Part shown: positions 1 to 8,237 of the stretch, piece after piece | Position numbering within the stretch: the stretch's first letter is position 1 | Layout: the number at the start of each line of letters is the position of its first letter | Assembly (NCBI RefSeq): GCF_019550915.1 | Contig: NZ_JAHWCI010000008.1 | Location: 124,001-188,000, forward strand | Source: Mumia sp. zg.B17 | GTDB taxonomy: Bacteria > Actinomycetota > Actinomycetes > Propionibacteriales > Nocardioidaceae | Reading direction: 5' to 3' | Length of the DNA: 64,000 bases | Program-made: the position numbers and the translations under genes | Notes under the pieces: model-generated | Told to the model about the DNA's origin: nothing | What the model saw: only the letters and a program-made list of their open reading frames with translations | The model's database searches: none

Positions 1-199
1 CATGGCCCAGCTGCGGGAGGCCGCGGACGCGCAGGAGCCGGTCTGGGTCGCCTACATGGACCAGGCGGGCACCCGGACCGAGCGGGTCGTGGAGCCGCTG
101 CGGGTGGACGCGGGATGGCTCACCGCCTTCGATCACCGTTCCCAGCGTGTGCAGCGCTTCGCGGTCCACCGGATCGTGCAGGTAGCGTCCGCTCCGTGA
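1..199 (+). CDS. Helicase-associated domain protein, C-terminal end (partial)
   Basis: Only the last 65 or so residues lie in the window and the start is off the left edge. The tail has a WYL-like pattern: alternating strands around WVAYMDQAG, then a late VVEPLRV and a final HRIVQV. In actinobacteria a gene with an XPB/Ssl2-like N-terminal domain and this kind of tail sits next to the XPB helicase (Rv0862c next to Rv0861c in M. tuberculosis). The XPB gene lies 1.6 kb downstream here, which supports that reading. Its stop overlaps the GTG start of the thioesterase gene. The family call rests on a short fragment plus context. Confidence 0.6.
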   Translation, partial: MAQLREAADAQEPVWVAYMDQAGTRTERVVEPLRVDAGWLTAFDHRSQRVQRFAVHRIVQVASAP

Positions 200-1044
200 G
201 CGAACTCTCCACGTCGAGCACGACGGTGCCGCTGCCCGAGCTCCCCGCCGCGAGCTTCTACGAGCGCGAGGACGACCACGCCTTCCGATCGACCGCAGCC
301 ACCGAGAGCCCGTGGGATCCCCGTGCGCAGCACGGGGGACCGCCGTCGGCGCTGCTCGCCCGCGCGATCGAGCACGGCGTGGACGACGCGTCGATGGCCG
401 TGGCCAAGATCGACGTCGACTTCCTCGGCCCGATCCCGCAGGGCGTCTGCGAGGTCGCCGTCACGACGCTCCGCCCGGGCCGCCGCGTGCGGCTGGTGGA
501 GGCGACGCTGACGGCGGACAGGCGGGCCGCCGCCAGCGCCCGGGCGTGGCTGGTGTCCCACGAGGACGGGCGCGCCCCCGCCACCGGCGCCACCACCGCC
601 GTGCCCGGACTCCCTGCCCCGCAGCCTCATCCGCCGATGGTCGGGGTGCGGCCGGACTGGGGGTACGGGCGGGCGATCGAGTGGCGGTACGTCGTCGGCG
701 CGCCGGACGGACAGGCGTCGGCCGACGACGGCGCGACCAGCGTCTGGATGCGCGCGCGGGTCCCGCTCGTGGCGGGCGAGGACACCTCGGCCCTCGCGCG
801 GCTGATGGTGGTCGCGGACTCCGCGAACGGCGTGAGCGCGAACCTGGACCTGCGTGACTGGCTCTTCATCCCGCCAGGTCTCGGCGTGACGCTCCAGCGG
901 CCGCCGTCGTCGGAGTGGGTGCACCTCGAGGCGGCCTCGTGGTCGCAGCCGCGCGGCACCGGGGTCGCCCACGCGGTCGCCAGCGACACGGACGGGCTCT
1001 GCGGCTTCGTGATGCAGCCGCTCCTGGTCGCGCCACGGCGCTGA
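196..1044 (+). CDS. Acyl-CoA thioesterase family protein (hotdog fold)
   Basis: A protein of about 282 residues resembling the TesB/4HBT_3 double-hotdog thioesterases, which hydrolyse acyl-CoA thioesters. The N-terminal half has the family's WDPRAQHGGPPSALLARAIE stretch, with HGG and the hydration-helix region. It is followed by DFLGPIPQG and a C-terminal hotdog with SANGVSANLDLRDWLFIPP. The frame is open further upstream, but GTG at 196 overlaps the previous stop as GTGA, the usual coupling arrangement in this window, so I place the start there. The physiological substrate cannot be told. A strong hairpin follows the stop. Confidence 0.8.
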   Translation: MSELSTSSTTVPLPELPAASFYEREDDHAFRSTAATESPWDPRAQHGGPPSALLARAIEHGVDDASMAVAKIDVDFLGPIPQGVCEVAVTTLRPGRRVRLVEATLTADRRAAASARAWLVSHEDGRAPATGATTAVPGLPAPQPHPPMVGVRPDWGYGRAIEWRYVVGAPDGQASADDGATSVWMRARVPLVAGEDTSALARLMVVADSANGVSANLDLRDWLFIPPGLGVTLQRPPSSEWVHLEAASWSQPRGTGVAHAVASDTDGLCGFVMQPLLVAPRR

Positions 1045-1067
1045 CGCCCTCGACCCCGCACACGACA

Positions 1068-1107
1068 TCACCCTCGCCATGTCGGGGGGGTACATCGGCG
1101 AGGGTGA
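1068..1107 (+). terminator. Hairpin after thioesterase gene
   Basis: A perfect 11-bp inverted repeat (TCACCCTCGCC and its complement at 1097-1107) closes around a G-rich loop, with ATGT/ACAT extending the stem inward. It starts 23 bases after the thioesterase stop. There is no T-tract, so termination is a plausible but unproven role. Confidence 0.55.
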
Positions 1108-1143
1108 CGGGTAACAGGCATCTCTGCCGCTACGTCTTACATA

Positions 1144-1157
1144 CTACCGGGCGGTAG
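1144..1157. promoter_or_regulatory. Palindrome CTACCG-GG-CGGTAG upstream of the CGNR gene
   Basis: A perfect 6+6 inverted repeat with a 2-bp centre lies 62 bases before the CGNR start. TACCGNNCGGTA-type palindromes are typical operators for TetR-family regulators in actinobacteria. No TetR gene is present in the window, so the binding protein is unknown. Confidence 0.4.
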
Positions 1158-1219
1158 GTGAGGTCCAAAGCGGCTTCCAGGCCTTACCGCCGACGGGAGT
1201 GCGCCAGTAGGATGGAGGG

Positions 1220-1810
1220 ATGGACTTCGTCGGGTACGCCGAGCGCGCCGCCGAGCTCGTGAACGCCCGCCTGGTCACCGTCGACGACGTCCGCGCCCAC
1301 CTCCGCGAGCGCCAGTGGCTGGTCCGGCAGGCCACCGAGCGCGACGTCCGCGCGCTCCGACGCTTCCAGCGTCGGCTGCGCACGGTCTTCGAGCAGGGCA
1401 GCGCCGGACAGCCCGACGCGGTGGTCTACTCCCTCAACGCACTGCTCGCGTCGCACCGGATCACGCCTCTCATCGTCCCCACCGACGCAACGGCCACCGA
1501 CACCGCCACCGACACCACGAAGGTCGCCGACGGCGCCGCGAGCGGATGGCGGCTGCACGTCGCCGACCGCGCGGCCTCGGTCGCGGAGCTGCTGGTGGCC
1601 GAGTCCCTCATGGGACTCGCCACGCTCGTCTGTGACCTGACGCCGGCGAGGCTCGGCGTGTGCGCCGCCCATGCGTGCACCAACACCTATGTCGACCTCT
1701 CACCCAACCGCTCGCGGCGATTCTGCTCCGAGCGGTGCTCCTCCCGCGCGAACGTCGCGGCCTACCGGGCACGCCAGAAGTCGCGCCCGATCCCTGGAGG
1801 TATCGCATGA
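1220..1810 (+). CDS. CGNR zinc finger domain-containing protein
   Basis: A 196-residue protein of the ABATE/CGNR family, presumed DNA-binding regulators. The N-terminal two thirds is the helical ABATE-type domain. From about residue 147 comes the zinc finger: Cys-x4-Cys in CAAHACTNTY, then SRRFCSERC, with the typical NVAAYRARQ end. The usual CGNR tetrad itself is replaced by CSSR/ERCS-like residues, but the metal-ligand spacing is kept. The ATG is well placed after a GATGGAGGG stretch. Its stop overlaps the XPB start as ATGA, so the two are probably co-translated. Confidence 0.85.
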   Translation: MDFVGYAERAAELVNARLVTVDDVRAHLRERQWLVRQATERDVRALRRFQRRLRTVFEQGSAGQPDAVVYSLNALLASHRITPLIVPTDATATDTATDTTKVADGAASGWRLHVADRAASVAELLVAESLMGLATLVCDLTPARLGVCAAHACTNTYVDLSPNRSRRFCSERCSSRANVAAYRARQKSRPIPGGIA

Positions 1811-3441
1811 CCGACGGACCGCTGATCGTGCAGTCCGACAAGACGCTGCTGCTCGAGGTCGACCACGAGCAGGCTGCCGAGTGTCGTCGGGTCATCGCGC
1901 CCTTCGCCGAGCTGGAGCGCTCGCCCGAGCACATCCACACCTACCGGATCACCCCGCTCGGACTGTGGAACGCCCGGGCCGCCGGCCACGACGCCGAGCA
2001 GGTCGTGGACGCCTTGATGGACTACTCGCGCTATCCCGTCCCGCACGCGCTGCTGGTCGACGTCGCGGAGACCATGTCTCGCTACGGCCGCCTCCGACTC
2101 GAGAACCACCCGGTGCACGGCCTCGTTCTCTCCACCACCGACCGGCCCGTGCTCGAGGAGGTCGTCCGTGCCAAGCGCATCCAGGGCATGCTCGGCGACC
2201 GCATCGACGACGACACCGTCGTGGTCCACCCCAGCGAGCGCGGGTCCCTCAAGCAGGCGCTGCTCAAGGTGGGCTGGCCCGCGGAGGACCTCGCCGGGTA
2301 CGTCGACGGCGAGGCTCACGCCATCAGCCTGTCCGACGGCGAGTGGCACCTGCGGCCGTACCAGTCGGAGGCGGTCGAGTCCTTCTGGCACGGCGGGTCC
2401 GGCGTCGTCGTGCTGCCGTGCGGTGCGGGCAAGACGATCGTCGGTGCCGCGGCGATGGCCCAGGCCAGCTCGACGACCTTGATCCTCGTGACCAACACGG
2501 TCTCGGCGCGGCAGTGGAAGGAGGAGCTGCTCCGTCGTACGACGTTGACCGAGGACGAGATCGGTGAGTACTCCGGCGCCAAGAAGGAGGTCCGCCCGGT
2601 CACCATCGCGACCTATCAGGTGATGACCACGCGGCGGAAGGGGGTCTATCCCCACCTCGAGCTGTTCGACGCGCGCGACTGGGGCCTGATCATCTATGAC
2701 GAGGTCCACCTGCTGCCGGCTCCGATCTTCCGGATGACCGCCGACCTGCAGGCCCGCCGCCGCATCGGCCTCACGGCGACCCTGGTGCGCGAGGACGGTC
2801 ACGAGGGTGACGTCTTCAGCCTGATCGGCCCGAAGCGGTACGACGCGCCGTGGAAGGACATCGAGGCGCAGGGCTACATCGCCCCCGCGGACTGCGTCGA
2901 GGTGCGGGTGACCCTGAGCGACTCCGAGCGGATCGTCTACGCCACGGCCGAGGCCGACGTGCGCTACCGGCTCGCGGCCTCGACCGACCGCAAGACCGAC
3001 GTCGTCGAGCGACTCGTGGAGGAGCACCGCGGCGAGCCGACGCTGGTGATCGGCCAGTACATCGACCAGCTGGACGACCTCGCCGAGCGCCTGGGCGCTC
3101 CGCTGATCAAGGGCGAGACGTCGGTCAAGGAGCGCGAGGCGCTGTTCGCAGCCTTCCGTACCGGGGAGATCGGGCTCCTCGTCGTCTCCAAGGTCGCCAA
3201 CTTCTCCGTCGACCTGCCCGAGGCGTCCGTCGCGATCCAGGTGTCGGGCTCGTTCGGGTCGCGGCAGGAGGAGGCGCAGCGTCTCGGGCGCCTGCTGCGC
3301 CCCAAGGGCGACGGCCGTACGGCGCGCTTCTACGCCGTCGTCGCCCGGGACACCGTCGACGCGGAGTTCGCCCAGCACCGGCAGCGGTTCCTCGCCGAGC
3401 AGGGCTACGCCTACCGGATCGTCGACGCCGCCGACGTCTGA
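1807..3441 (+). CDS. xpb: DNA repair helicase XPB (SF2)
   Basis: A 544-residue homologue of bacterial XPB (Rv0861c type), an ATP-dependent 3'-5' DNA helicase thought to act in repair. The N-terminal damage-recognition-like domain (about 1-170) is followed by motif I GAGKT at about residue 205, the DEVH box at about 298, motif III GLTATLVREDG with the RED element of XPB, and motif VI QEEAQRLGRLLRPK near 485. All helicase motifs look intact. The start is the ATG overlapping the CGNR stop. Linkage with a helicase-associated gene and a CGNR gene is a known actinobacterial arrangement. Confidence 0.95.
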   Translation: MTDGPLIVQSDKTLLLEVDHEQAAECRRVIAPFAELERSPEHIHTYRITPLGLWNARAAGHDAEQVVDALMDYSRYPVPHALLVDVAETMSRYGRLRLENHPVHGLVLSTTDRPVLEEVVRAKRIQGMLGDRIDDDTVVVHPSERGSLKQALLKVGWPAEDLAGYVDGEAHAISLSDGEWHLRPYQSEAVESFWHGGSGVVVLPCGAGKTIVGAAAMAQASSTTLILVTNTVSARQWKEELLRRTTLTEDEIGEYSGAKKEVRPVTIATYQVMTTRRKGVYPHLELFDARDWGLIIYDEVHLLPAPIFRMTADLQARRRIGLTATLVREDGHEGDVFSLIGPKRYDAPWKDIEAQGYIAPADCVEVRVTLSDSERIVYATAEADVRYRLAASTDRKTDVVERLVEEHRGEPTLVIGQYIDQLDDLAERLGAPLIKGETSVKEREALFAAFRTGEIGLLVVSKVANFSVDLPEASVAIQVSGSFGSRQEEAQRLGRLLRPKGDGRTARFYAVVARDTVDAEFAQHRQRFLAEQGYAYRIVDAADV

Positions 3442-3463
3442 GCCGGCTCGCGCAGGCGGGGAG

Positions 3464-3633
3464 ACATGGACCGGATCCACCGACCCCGAGGCTGTGGTCT
3501 TCGACATGCTGGGCACGCTGGTCGACGAGCCGAGCGGTCGCAGCAGTACATCGCGCAAGGACGCCGTGGGTACGTCAGCACCGAGGTCGTCGATCGCGAG
3601 ACCGCGCAGCTCGTCGCCGACCTGACGGGCTGA
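3464..3633 (+). pseudogene. Relic of a HAD-superfamily hydrolase
   Basis: One frame reads EAVVFDMLGTLVDEPSG from about 3488, a textbook HAD motif I (DxDGT-like, here FDMLGTL). A different frame reads YVSTEVVDRETAQLVADLTG up to a stop at 3633. The two pieces cannot be joined without a frameshift and most of the enzyme (over 150 residues) is missing. It is best read as the two ends of a decayed haloacid-dehalogenase-type gene with an internal deletion. Confidence 0.6.
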
Positions 3634-3634
3634 G

Positions 3635-3666
3635 GGACTGATGGGCTGACGGACTGATGGGTTGGC
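3635..3666. repeat. Short direct repeat, period 16
   Basis: GGACTGATGGG occurs at 3635-3645 and again at 3651-3661, with similar flanks (CTGAC and TTGGC). It lies directly after the HAD relic. It may be slippage product or a deletion scar. Confidence 0.5.
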
Positions 3667-3736
3667 GTGCCGATGATTTTGGGAGGCTTGCCGAGTCGGG
3701 GATGTGACCGGACCCGAAACGACGAGAGGCTCACCC

Positions 3737-4321
3737 GTGCCTGATCTTCTGGACCTCGGCCCCGCCGCCCGTCGCGTCAGCGCTCTGCTCGAGGGCGTCG
3801 ACGACGGCGAGCTCGGTCGACCGACCCCGTGCGAGTACGACGTCGCGACCCTGCTGGACCATCTCGACGGACTTGCCCTCGCCTTCACGCTCGCGGCCCG
3901 CAAGTCCGACGACCCGGCGCTCGCCGCCCCACCGCAACCGTCGGACGCAGGTCTCTCCCCGGGGTGGCGAGAGCGGATCCCGCAGCGCCTCGATGCGCTC
4001 GCCGAGGCCTGGCGGTCTCCGGAGGCGTGGACAGGTGAGGCGACGGCGGGAGGCGTCACGATGCCTGCGGAGATCGCCGGCGTCGTGGCCCTGGACGAGA
4101 TCGTGCTGCACGGTTGGGACCTCGCCCGCGCCACCGGCCAGCCGTACGAGGTCGACCCGGAAGCCCTCACCATCGTCCACCGCTTCGTCGAGGAGTCGGC
4201 GGCGCCGGAGCAGGCCGAGGCGCGCGAGGGGTTGTTCGGGCCTCCGCTGCCGGTGGCTGCGGACGCTCCCCCTGCTCGACCGGGTCGTCGCGCTCGCCGG
4301 GCGCTCTCCCTCCTGGCCTGA
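3737..4321 (+). CDS. TIGR03086-type DinB-like protein, C-terminus frameshifted
   Basis: A protein of the TIGR03086 family (mycothiol-dependent maleylpyruvate isomerase-like, DinB fold). It has an N-terminal helical bundle and the conserved IVLHGWDLARATGQPY segment, whose His is a predicted metal ligand. GTG at 3737 follows GAGAGG by 7 bases. The normal ending, LLDRVVALAGRSPSW, is present but in the +1 frame: removing one C from the CCCCC run at 4268-4272 restores it through a stop at 4323-4325. As read, the last 20 residues are out of frame. This is either a real late frameshift or a homopolymer sequencing error. Confidence 0.75.
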   Translation: MPDLLDLGPAARRVSALLEGVDDGELGRPTPCEYDVATLLDHLDGLALAFTLAARKSDDPALAAPPQPSDAGLSPGWRERIPQRLDALAEAWRSPEAWTGEATAGGVTMPAEIAGVVALDEIVLHGWDLARATGQPYEVDPEALTIVHRFVEESAAPEQAEAREGLFGPPLPVAADAPPARPGRRARRALSLLA

Positions 4322-4401
4322 CTGAGCCGTTCGTGCAGAGCGGCCCGATCGGGGGTTGTCTGGAGGGACAGCGACCAGATCCCCTGCCGAAGGAGAGACC
4401 C

Positions 4402-4971
4402 ATGACTCGCACCAGCATCCGCCGCCGGAGCGCGGCCCTCGGAGCGGCATCCGTGCTCGGGATCGCCGGCCTTGCCCTCACGGCCGGCTCCGCGGACGCT
4501 GCCCAGGCAGCCACCTGCGGTGGTCTCCGGGCCACGATCGTCGGCACCGCCGGCGACGACAACATCCGCGGCACCGGTGGGCGGGACGTGATCGCCGGGC
4601 TCGGCGGCGAGGACGACATCCGGGGGCTCGGCGGCAACGACGTCATCTGCGGCGGCGCCGGCGAGGACGACCTCGAGGGCGGCACCGGCAGCGACCGCCT
4701 GTACGGCGGGTCCCGAGGCGACGACATCGAGGGCGGCTCCGGCAACGACCGCATCTGGGGCGGCTCCGGCAACGACGACCTGCAGGGCGGCGTGGGCAAC
4801 GACCGTCTCCGCGGCGGGTCGGGCAACGACGACATTGAGGGCAACCGTGGGCGCGACCGCCTGTGGGGTGGCCCGGGCAACGACACGCTCGAGGGTGGTC
4901 CAGGCAGGGACGTCCTGCGGGGCGGCCCGGGACGCGACCGCCTCTACCAGGGCAGCGAGCGCGACGACTGA
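4402..4971 (+). CDS. Small secreted RTX calcium-binding repeat protein
   Basis: A 189-residue protein with a Sec-type signal peptide (RRR, a hydrophobic core, then ADAAQA). After it come about fourteen nonapeptide-like repeats of the GGxGxD type (GGSGNDRIW, GGPGNDTLEG and similar) filling the rest of the chain. Such RTX repeats bind Ca2+ and fold as a beta-roll outside the cell. No enzymatic domain is present. There is no type I secretion gene nearby, and the Sec signal suggests export by that route. The ATG follows AAGGAGAG. The nucleotide sequence is repetitive because of the protein repeats. Confidence 0.85.
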   Translation: MTRTSIRRRSAALGAASVLGIAGLALTAGSADAAQAATCGGLRATIVGTAGDDNIRGTGGRDVIAGLGGEDDIRGLGGNDVICGGAGEDDLEGGTGSDRLYGGSRGDDIEGGSGNDRIWGGSGNDDLQGGVGNDRLRGGSGNDDIEGNRGRDRLWGGPGNDTLEGGPGRDVLRGGPGRDRLYQGSERDD

Positions 4972-4974
4972 GGG

Positions 4975-5784
4975 TCAGCCGACGTACGTCGGCAGACCGT
5001 GCGCCTCGAACTGGCGGCGGACCCGCGCGACCAGCTCGGGTGAGGGCGGCGCGACGTCGGCGAGCGCGTACGGGGTGTCGAGCCGCTCCCACTTCCCGCG
5101 GCCCAGCTGGTGGAAGGGGAGGATCTCGACGCGGGTGACGTTGGGCCAGCGCTCGACGATCCGCGCCACGTTCTCGACGTTGTCGACAGCGTCGGTCAGC
5201 CCGGGAACGAGCACGAACCGCACCCAGACCTCGGTTCCCCGCGCTGCCAGGCGGTCTCCGAAGTCGATCGTCGGTCGGAGGGTGCGGCCGGTCGCACGCC
5301 GGTAGGTCTCCTCGTCCCCGGCCTTGACGTCGAGCAGCACCAGGTCGACGTCGTCGAGCATCTCGTCGGTCGCGGCGGCACCGAGGAAGCCCGAGGTGTC
5401 GAGCGCCGTACGCACCCCCAGCTGCTTCACCCCGCGCAGGACACGGGCGACGAACCGCGGCTGCATCAACGGCTCACCGCCCGACAGCGTGAGGCCGCCG
5501 CCGGTCGCCTCGAACACCGGCCGGTAGCGCGCGACGCGGGCGACCAGGTCGTCGGCGCGCACCTCTGTGCCGTCACGCATCCTCCAGGTGTCGGGGTTCT
5601 GGCAGTAGAGGCAGCGCAACGGGCATCCGGTCAGGAACGTCGTCATCCGGGTCCCAGGCCCGTCGACCGCCGTCACGAGCTCCCAGGAGTGGACCGCCCC
5701 CACCTCGCCGGAGCGCATCGCCGCCAGCCGCTCCTCGCGGTCGAGCTCGACCGCGGGGAGGTCGGCGAGAACGGTGGCGGTCAT
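4975..5784 (-). CDS. pflA: Pyruvate formate-lyase activating enzyme
   Basis: A 269-residue radical SAM enzyme that installs the glycyl radical on pyruvate formate-lyase. The SAM-cluster motif Cys-x3-Cys-x2-Cys is at residues 54, 58 and 61 (CPLRCLYC). TLSGGEPLMQ (the GGE motif), ALDTSGF and LLDVK follow as in PflA. Its ATG overlaps the pflB stop (ATGA), so the two form a coupled pair. Confidence 0.95.
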   Translation of the reverse strand: MTATVLADLPAVELDREERLAAMRSGEVGAVHSWELVTAVDGPGTRMTTFLTGCPLRCLYCQNPDTWRMRDGTEVRADDLVARVARYRPVFEATGGGLTLSGGEPLMQPRFVARVLRGVKQLGVRTALDTSGFLGAAATDEMLDDVDLVLLDVKAGDEETYRRATGRTLRPTIDFGDRLAARGTEVWVRFVLVPGLTDAVDNVENVARIVERWPNVTRVEILPFHQLGRGKWERLDTPYALADVAPPSPELVARVRRQFEAHGLPTYVG

Positions 5785-8051
5785 CAGGCGACGGCCCCGT
5801 GGAACGTGCGCGACAGCACGTCGAGCTGCTGCTCGCGCGTGAGGCGGACGAAGTTCACTGCGTACCCCGACACCCGGACGGTGAGCTGCGGGTACTTCTC
5901 CGGGTGCTCCATCGCGTCCTCGAGGGTCTCGCGGTTCAGGACGTTGACGTTCATGTGGTAGCCGTCGGAGCCGGTGTAGGCGTCGAGGAGGCCGACGAGG
6001 TTCGTGACCTGCTCCTCCTTCGTGCGACCGAGTCCCGACGGCACCACGGTGTTCGTCAGCGAGATGCCGTCCTGCGCGTCGTCGTAGGCGAGCTTCGCCA
6101 CCGACAGCGCGCTGGCGAGCATCCCGTGGGTGTCACGCCCGTTCATCGGGTTGGCGCCCGGCGCGAACGGCTCGCCCCGGCGGCGTCCGTCCGGGGTGTT
6201 GCCGGTGGCCTTGCCGTAGACGACGTTGGACGTGATGGTGAGGACCGACTGCGTGTGAAGCGCGTCCCGGTAGGTCGGGTAGGCGCGCAGCTTCTCCATG
6301 AACCGCTCGACGAGGTCGCGCGCGATGGCGTCGACCCGGTCGTCGTCGTTGCCGAAGGTCGGGAAGTCGCCGGTGGTGTCGAAGTCCACGACGATCCCTC
6401 GCTCGTCGAAGACCGGGACCACGCGTGCGTACTTGATCGCCGACAACGAGTCCGCGGCCACCGACAGCCCTGCGATGCCGCACGCCATCGTCCGCAGCAC
6501 GTCGGTGTCGTGCAGCGCCATCTCGAGCCGCTCGTAGGCGTACTTGTCGTGCATGTAGTGGATGACGTTGAGCGCCTCCACGTACGTCCCGGCGAGCCAG
6601 TCCATCTCGGCGTCGAAGCGCTTCATCACGTCGCGGTAGTCCAGCGGTCCCTCGTCGACCGGCGAGGCGGCCGGTCCGACCTGCTTGCCGGTGATCTCGT
6701 CGCGGCCGCCGTTGATGGCGTAGAGCAAGGTCTTGGCGAGGTTCACCCGCGCGCCGAAGAACTGCATCTGCTTGCCGACGCGCATCGGGGACACACAGCA
6801 CGCGATGGCCGCGTCGTCACCCCACCACTCACGGATGTGGTGGTCGGACTCGTACTGGATGGCCGACGTGTCGATCGAGACCTGCGCGGCGAAGCGCTTG
6901 AATCCCTCGGGGAGTCGGTCGCTCCACAGCACGGTGAGGTTCGGCTCCGGCGCGGGACCGAGGTTGTAGAGGGTCTGGAGGTAGCGGAACGTCGTCTTGG
7001 TGACCAGAGGGCGCCCGTCGTCGCCCATGCCCGCGAGCGACTCCGTCACCCAGGTCGGGTCGCCGCTGAACAGGGCGTCGTACTCGGGCGTCCGAAGGAA
7101 GCGGACGATGCGCAGCTTGATGACGAAGTCGTCGATCAGCTCCTGCGCCTGAGACTCGGTCAGGTCGCCACGGGCCAGGTCGCGCTCGAGGTAGATGTCG
7201 AGGAAGGTCGCCGTGCGACCGAGCGACATCGCGGCACCGTTCTGCTCCTTCACGGCGCCGAGGTAGGCGAAGTAGGTCCACTGGACGGCCTCACGGGCGT
7301 TCGTCGCCGGCTGCGAGATGTCGAACCCGTACGAGGCGGCCATCTGCCCGAGCTCCTGGAGCGCGCGGATCTGCTCGCTGTTCTCCTCGCGGGCGCGGAT
7401 GATGTCCTCCGACGCAGGCTGGCGGTCGAGGAGGGCCCGGTCGTTGCGCTTGTCGGCGATGAGGGCGTCGACCCCGTACAGCGCCACGCGGCGGTAGTCG
7501 CCGATGATGCGGCCTCGTCCGTAGGCGTCCGGGAGGCCGGTGATGACGTGCGACGAACGGGCCGCTCGCACCGAGGGCGGGTAGGCGTCGAAGACACCCT
7601 GGTTGTGGGTCTTGCGGTACTCGGTGAAGACCTTCTTGAGCATCGGGTCGACCGGGTAGCCGTACGTCTCGAGGGCGTTCTCGACCATGCGCCACCCACC
7701 GTTGGGCATCATCGCCCGCTTGAGCGGAGCATCGGTCTGAAGCCCGACGATGAGCTCGTTCGCCCGGTCGATGTAGCCGGGCGCGTGGGCGGTGATGCCG
7801 GCCGGAGTGTGCCAGTCGACGTCGTAGACGCCCTTCTCGCGCTCCTCGGGGAAGAGACTGCTGACCCGGCGCCAGAGCGCGCTGGTCCGTTCGGTCGGGC
7901 CGGCGAGGAACGCACTGTCGCCGTCGTACGGCGTGTAGTTGCGCTGGATGAAGTCCCGGACGTCGATGCGGGTCTGCCACGGCCCGTCGACGAAGCCCTC
8001 CCAGCCGCGGCCACGGCCGGTCTCGGTGCGCAGTTCGGTCGCGATGGTCAT
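5784..8051 (-). CDS. pflB: Pyruvate formate-lyase (formate C-acetyltransferase)
   Basis: A 755-residue glycyl-radical enzyme converting pyruvate and CoA to acetyl-CoA and formate. The catalytic cysteine pair sits at 418-419 (IACCVSPM), the same numbers as in E. coli. The radical glycine is Gly729 in RVSGYAV, 26 residues from the end. The frame stays open upstream, but ATG at 8051 gives the normal family N-terminus (MTIATEL...WEGFVDGPW) and is preceded by GAGGGGAAAGGG. The enzyme implies fermentative or micro-oxic pyruvate metabolism. The upstream region is shared with the divergent GntR gene. Confidence 0.96.
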   Translation of the reverse strand: MTIATELRTETGRGRGWEGFVDGPWQTRIDVRDFIQRNYTPYDGDSAFLAGPTERTSALWRRVSSLFPEEREKGVYDVDWHTPAGITAHAPGYIDRANELIVGLQTDAPLKRAMMPNGGWRMVENALETYGYPVDPMLKKVFTEYRKTHNQGVFDAYPPSVRAARSSHVITGLPDAYGRGRIIGDYRRVALYGVDALIADKRNDRALLDRQPASEDIIRAREENSEQIRALQELGQMAASYGFDISQPATNAREAVQWTYFAYLGAVKEQNGAAMSLGRTATFLDIYLERDLARGDLTESQAQELIDDFVIKLRIVRFLRTPEYDALFSGDPTWVTESLAGMGDDGRPLVTKTTFRYLQTLYNLGPAPEPNLTVLWSDRLPEGFKRFAAQVSIDTSAIQYESDHHIREWWGDDAAIACCVSPMRVGKQMQFFGARVNLAKTLLYAINGGRDEITGKQVGPAASPVDEGPLDYRDVMKRFDAEMDWLAGTYVEALNVIHYMHDKYAYERLEMALHDTDVLRTMACGIAGLSVAADSLSAIKYARVVPVFDERGIVVDFDTTGDFPTFGNDDDRVDAIARDLVERFMEKLRAYPTYRDALHTQSVLTITSNVVYGKATGNTPDGRRRGEPFAPGANPMNGRDTHGMLASALSVAKLAYDDAQDGISLTNTVVPSGLGRTKEEQVTNLVGLLDAYTGSDGYHMNVNVLNRETLEDAMEHPEKYPQLTVRVSGYAVNFVRLTREQQLDVLSRTFHGAVA

Positions 8052-8197
8052 GCCCTTTCCCCTCGTCGCTGGTGGGATGCTCTCGCTATGTCCAACGCCG
8101 GACGAATTGTTGTTCGAGTCGCCAAACGGTGTGGTGTTCGCCATATCCGGCACCTCTCGTCGAGATACGAGGACCAAGGTGCCCACGGTGCAAGGGT

Positions 8198-8221
8198 CGG
8201 TACTATGTGACGCATCACTGA
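8198..8221. promoter_or_regulatory. Operator-like site A, before the GntR gene
   Basis: The core TATGTGACGCATCACT (8204-8219) matches site B at 13919-13942 in 18 of 24 aligned positions, and fits TATGTGAYRYATYACW together with site C. It lies just upstream of the GntR start, which suggests autoregulation. It also falls in the divergent pflB promoter region. Confidence 0.65.
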
Positions 8222-8237
8222 TCGAGGAGTGGGTCCA

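Noticed and set aside
1762-4173. An 800-codon open frame on the minus strand opposite xpb
   Set aside because: Same reason: high GC keeps antisense frames open, while xpb on the plus strand has every helicase motif.
4540-4965. Regular repeats that might suggest a CRISPR or tandem repeat array
   Set aside because: The periodicity follows GGxGxD protein repeats in frame, with no constant spacer structure.
5799-8210. A long open frame (about 800 codons) on the plus strand opposite pflB
   Set aside because: The product is low-complexity Arg/Val/Gly-rich and mirrors the strong codon bias of pflB. No domain is recognisable. It is an antisense shadow.
8052-8237. GntR as a dedicated regulator of pflB because the genes are divergent
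   Set aside because: The same operator motif also precedes the transporter and the hydroxyproline operon, so the regulator fits those targets better; an effect on pflB remains possible only through site A.
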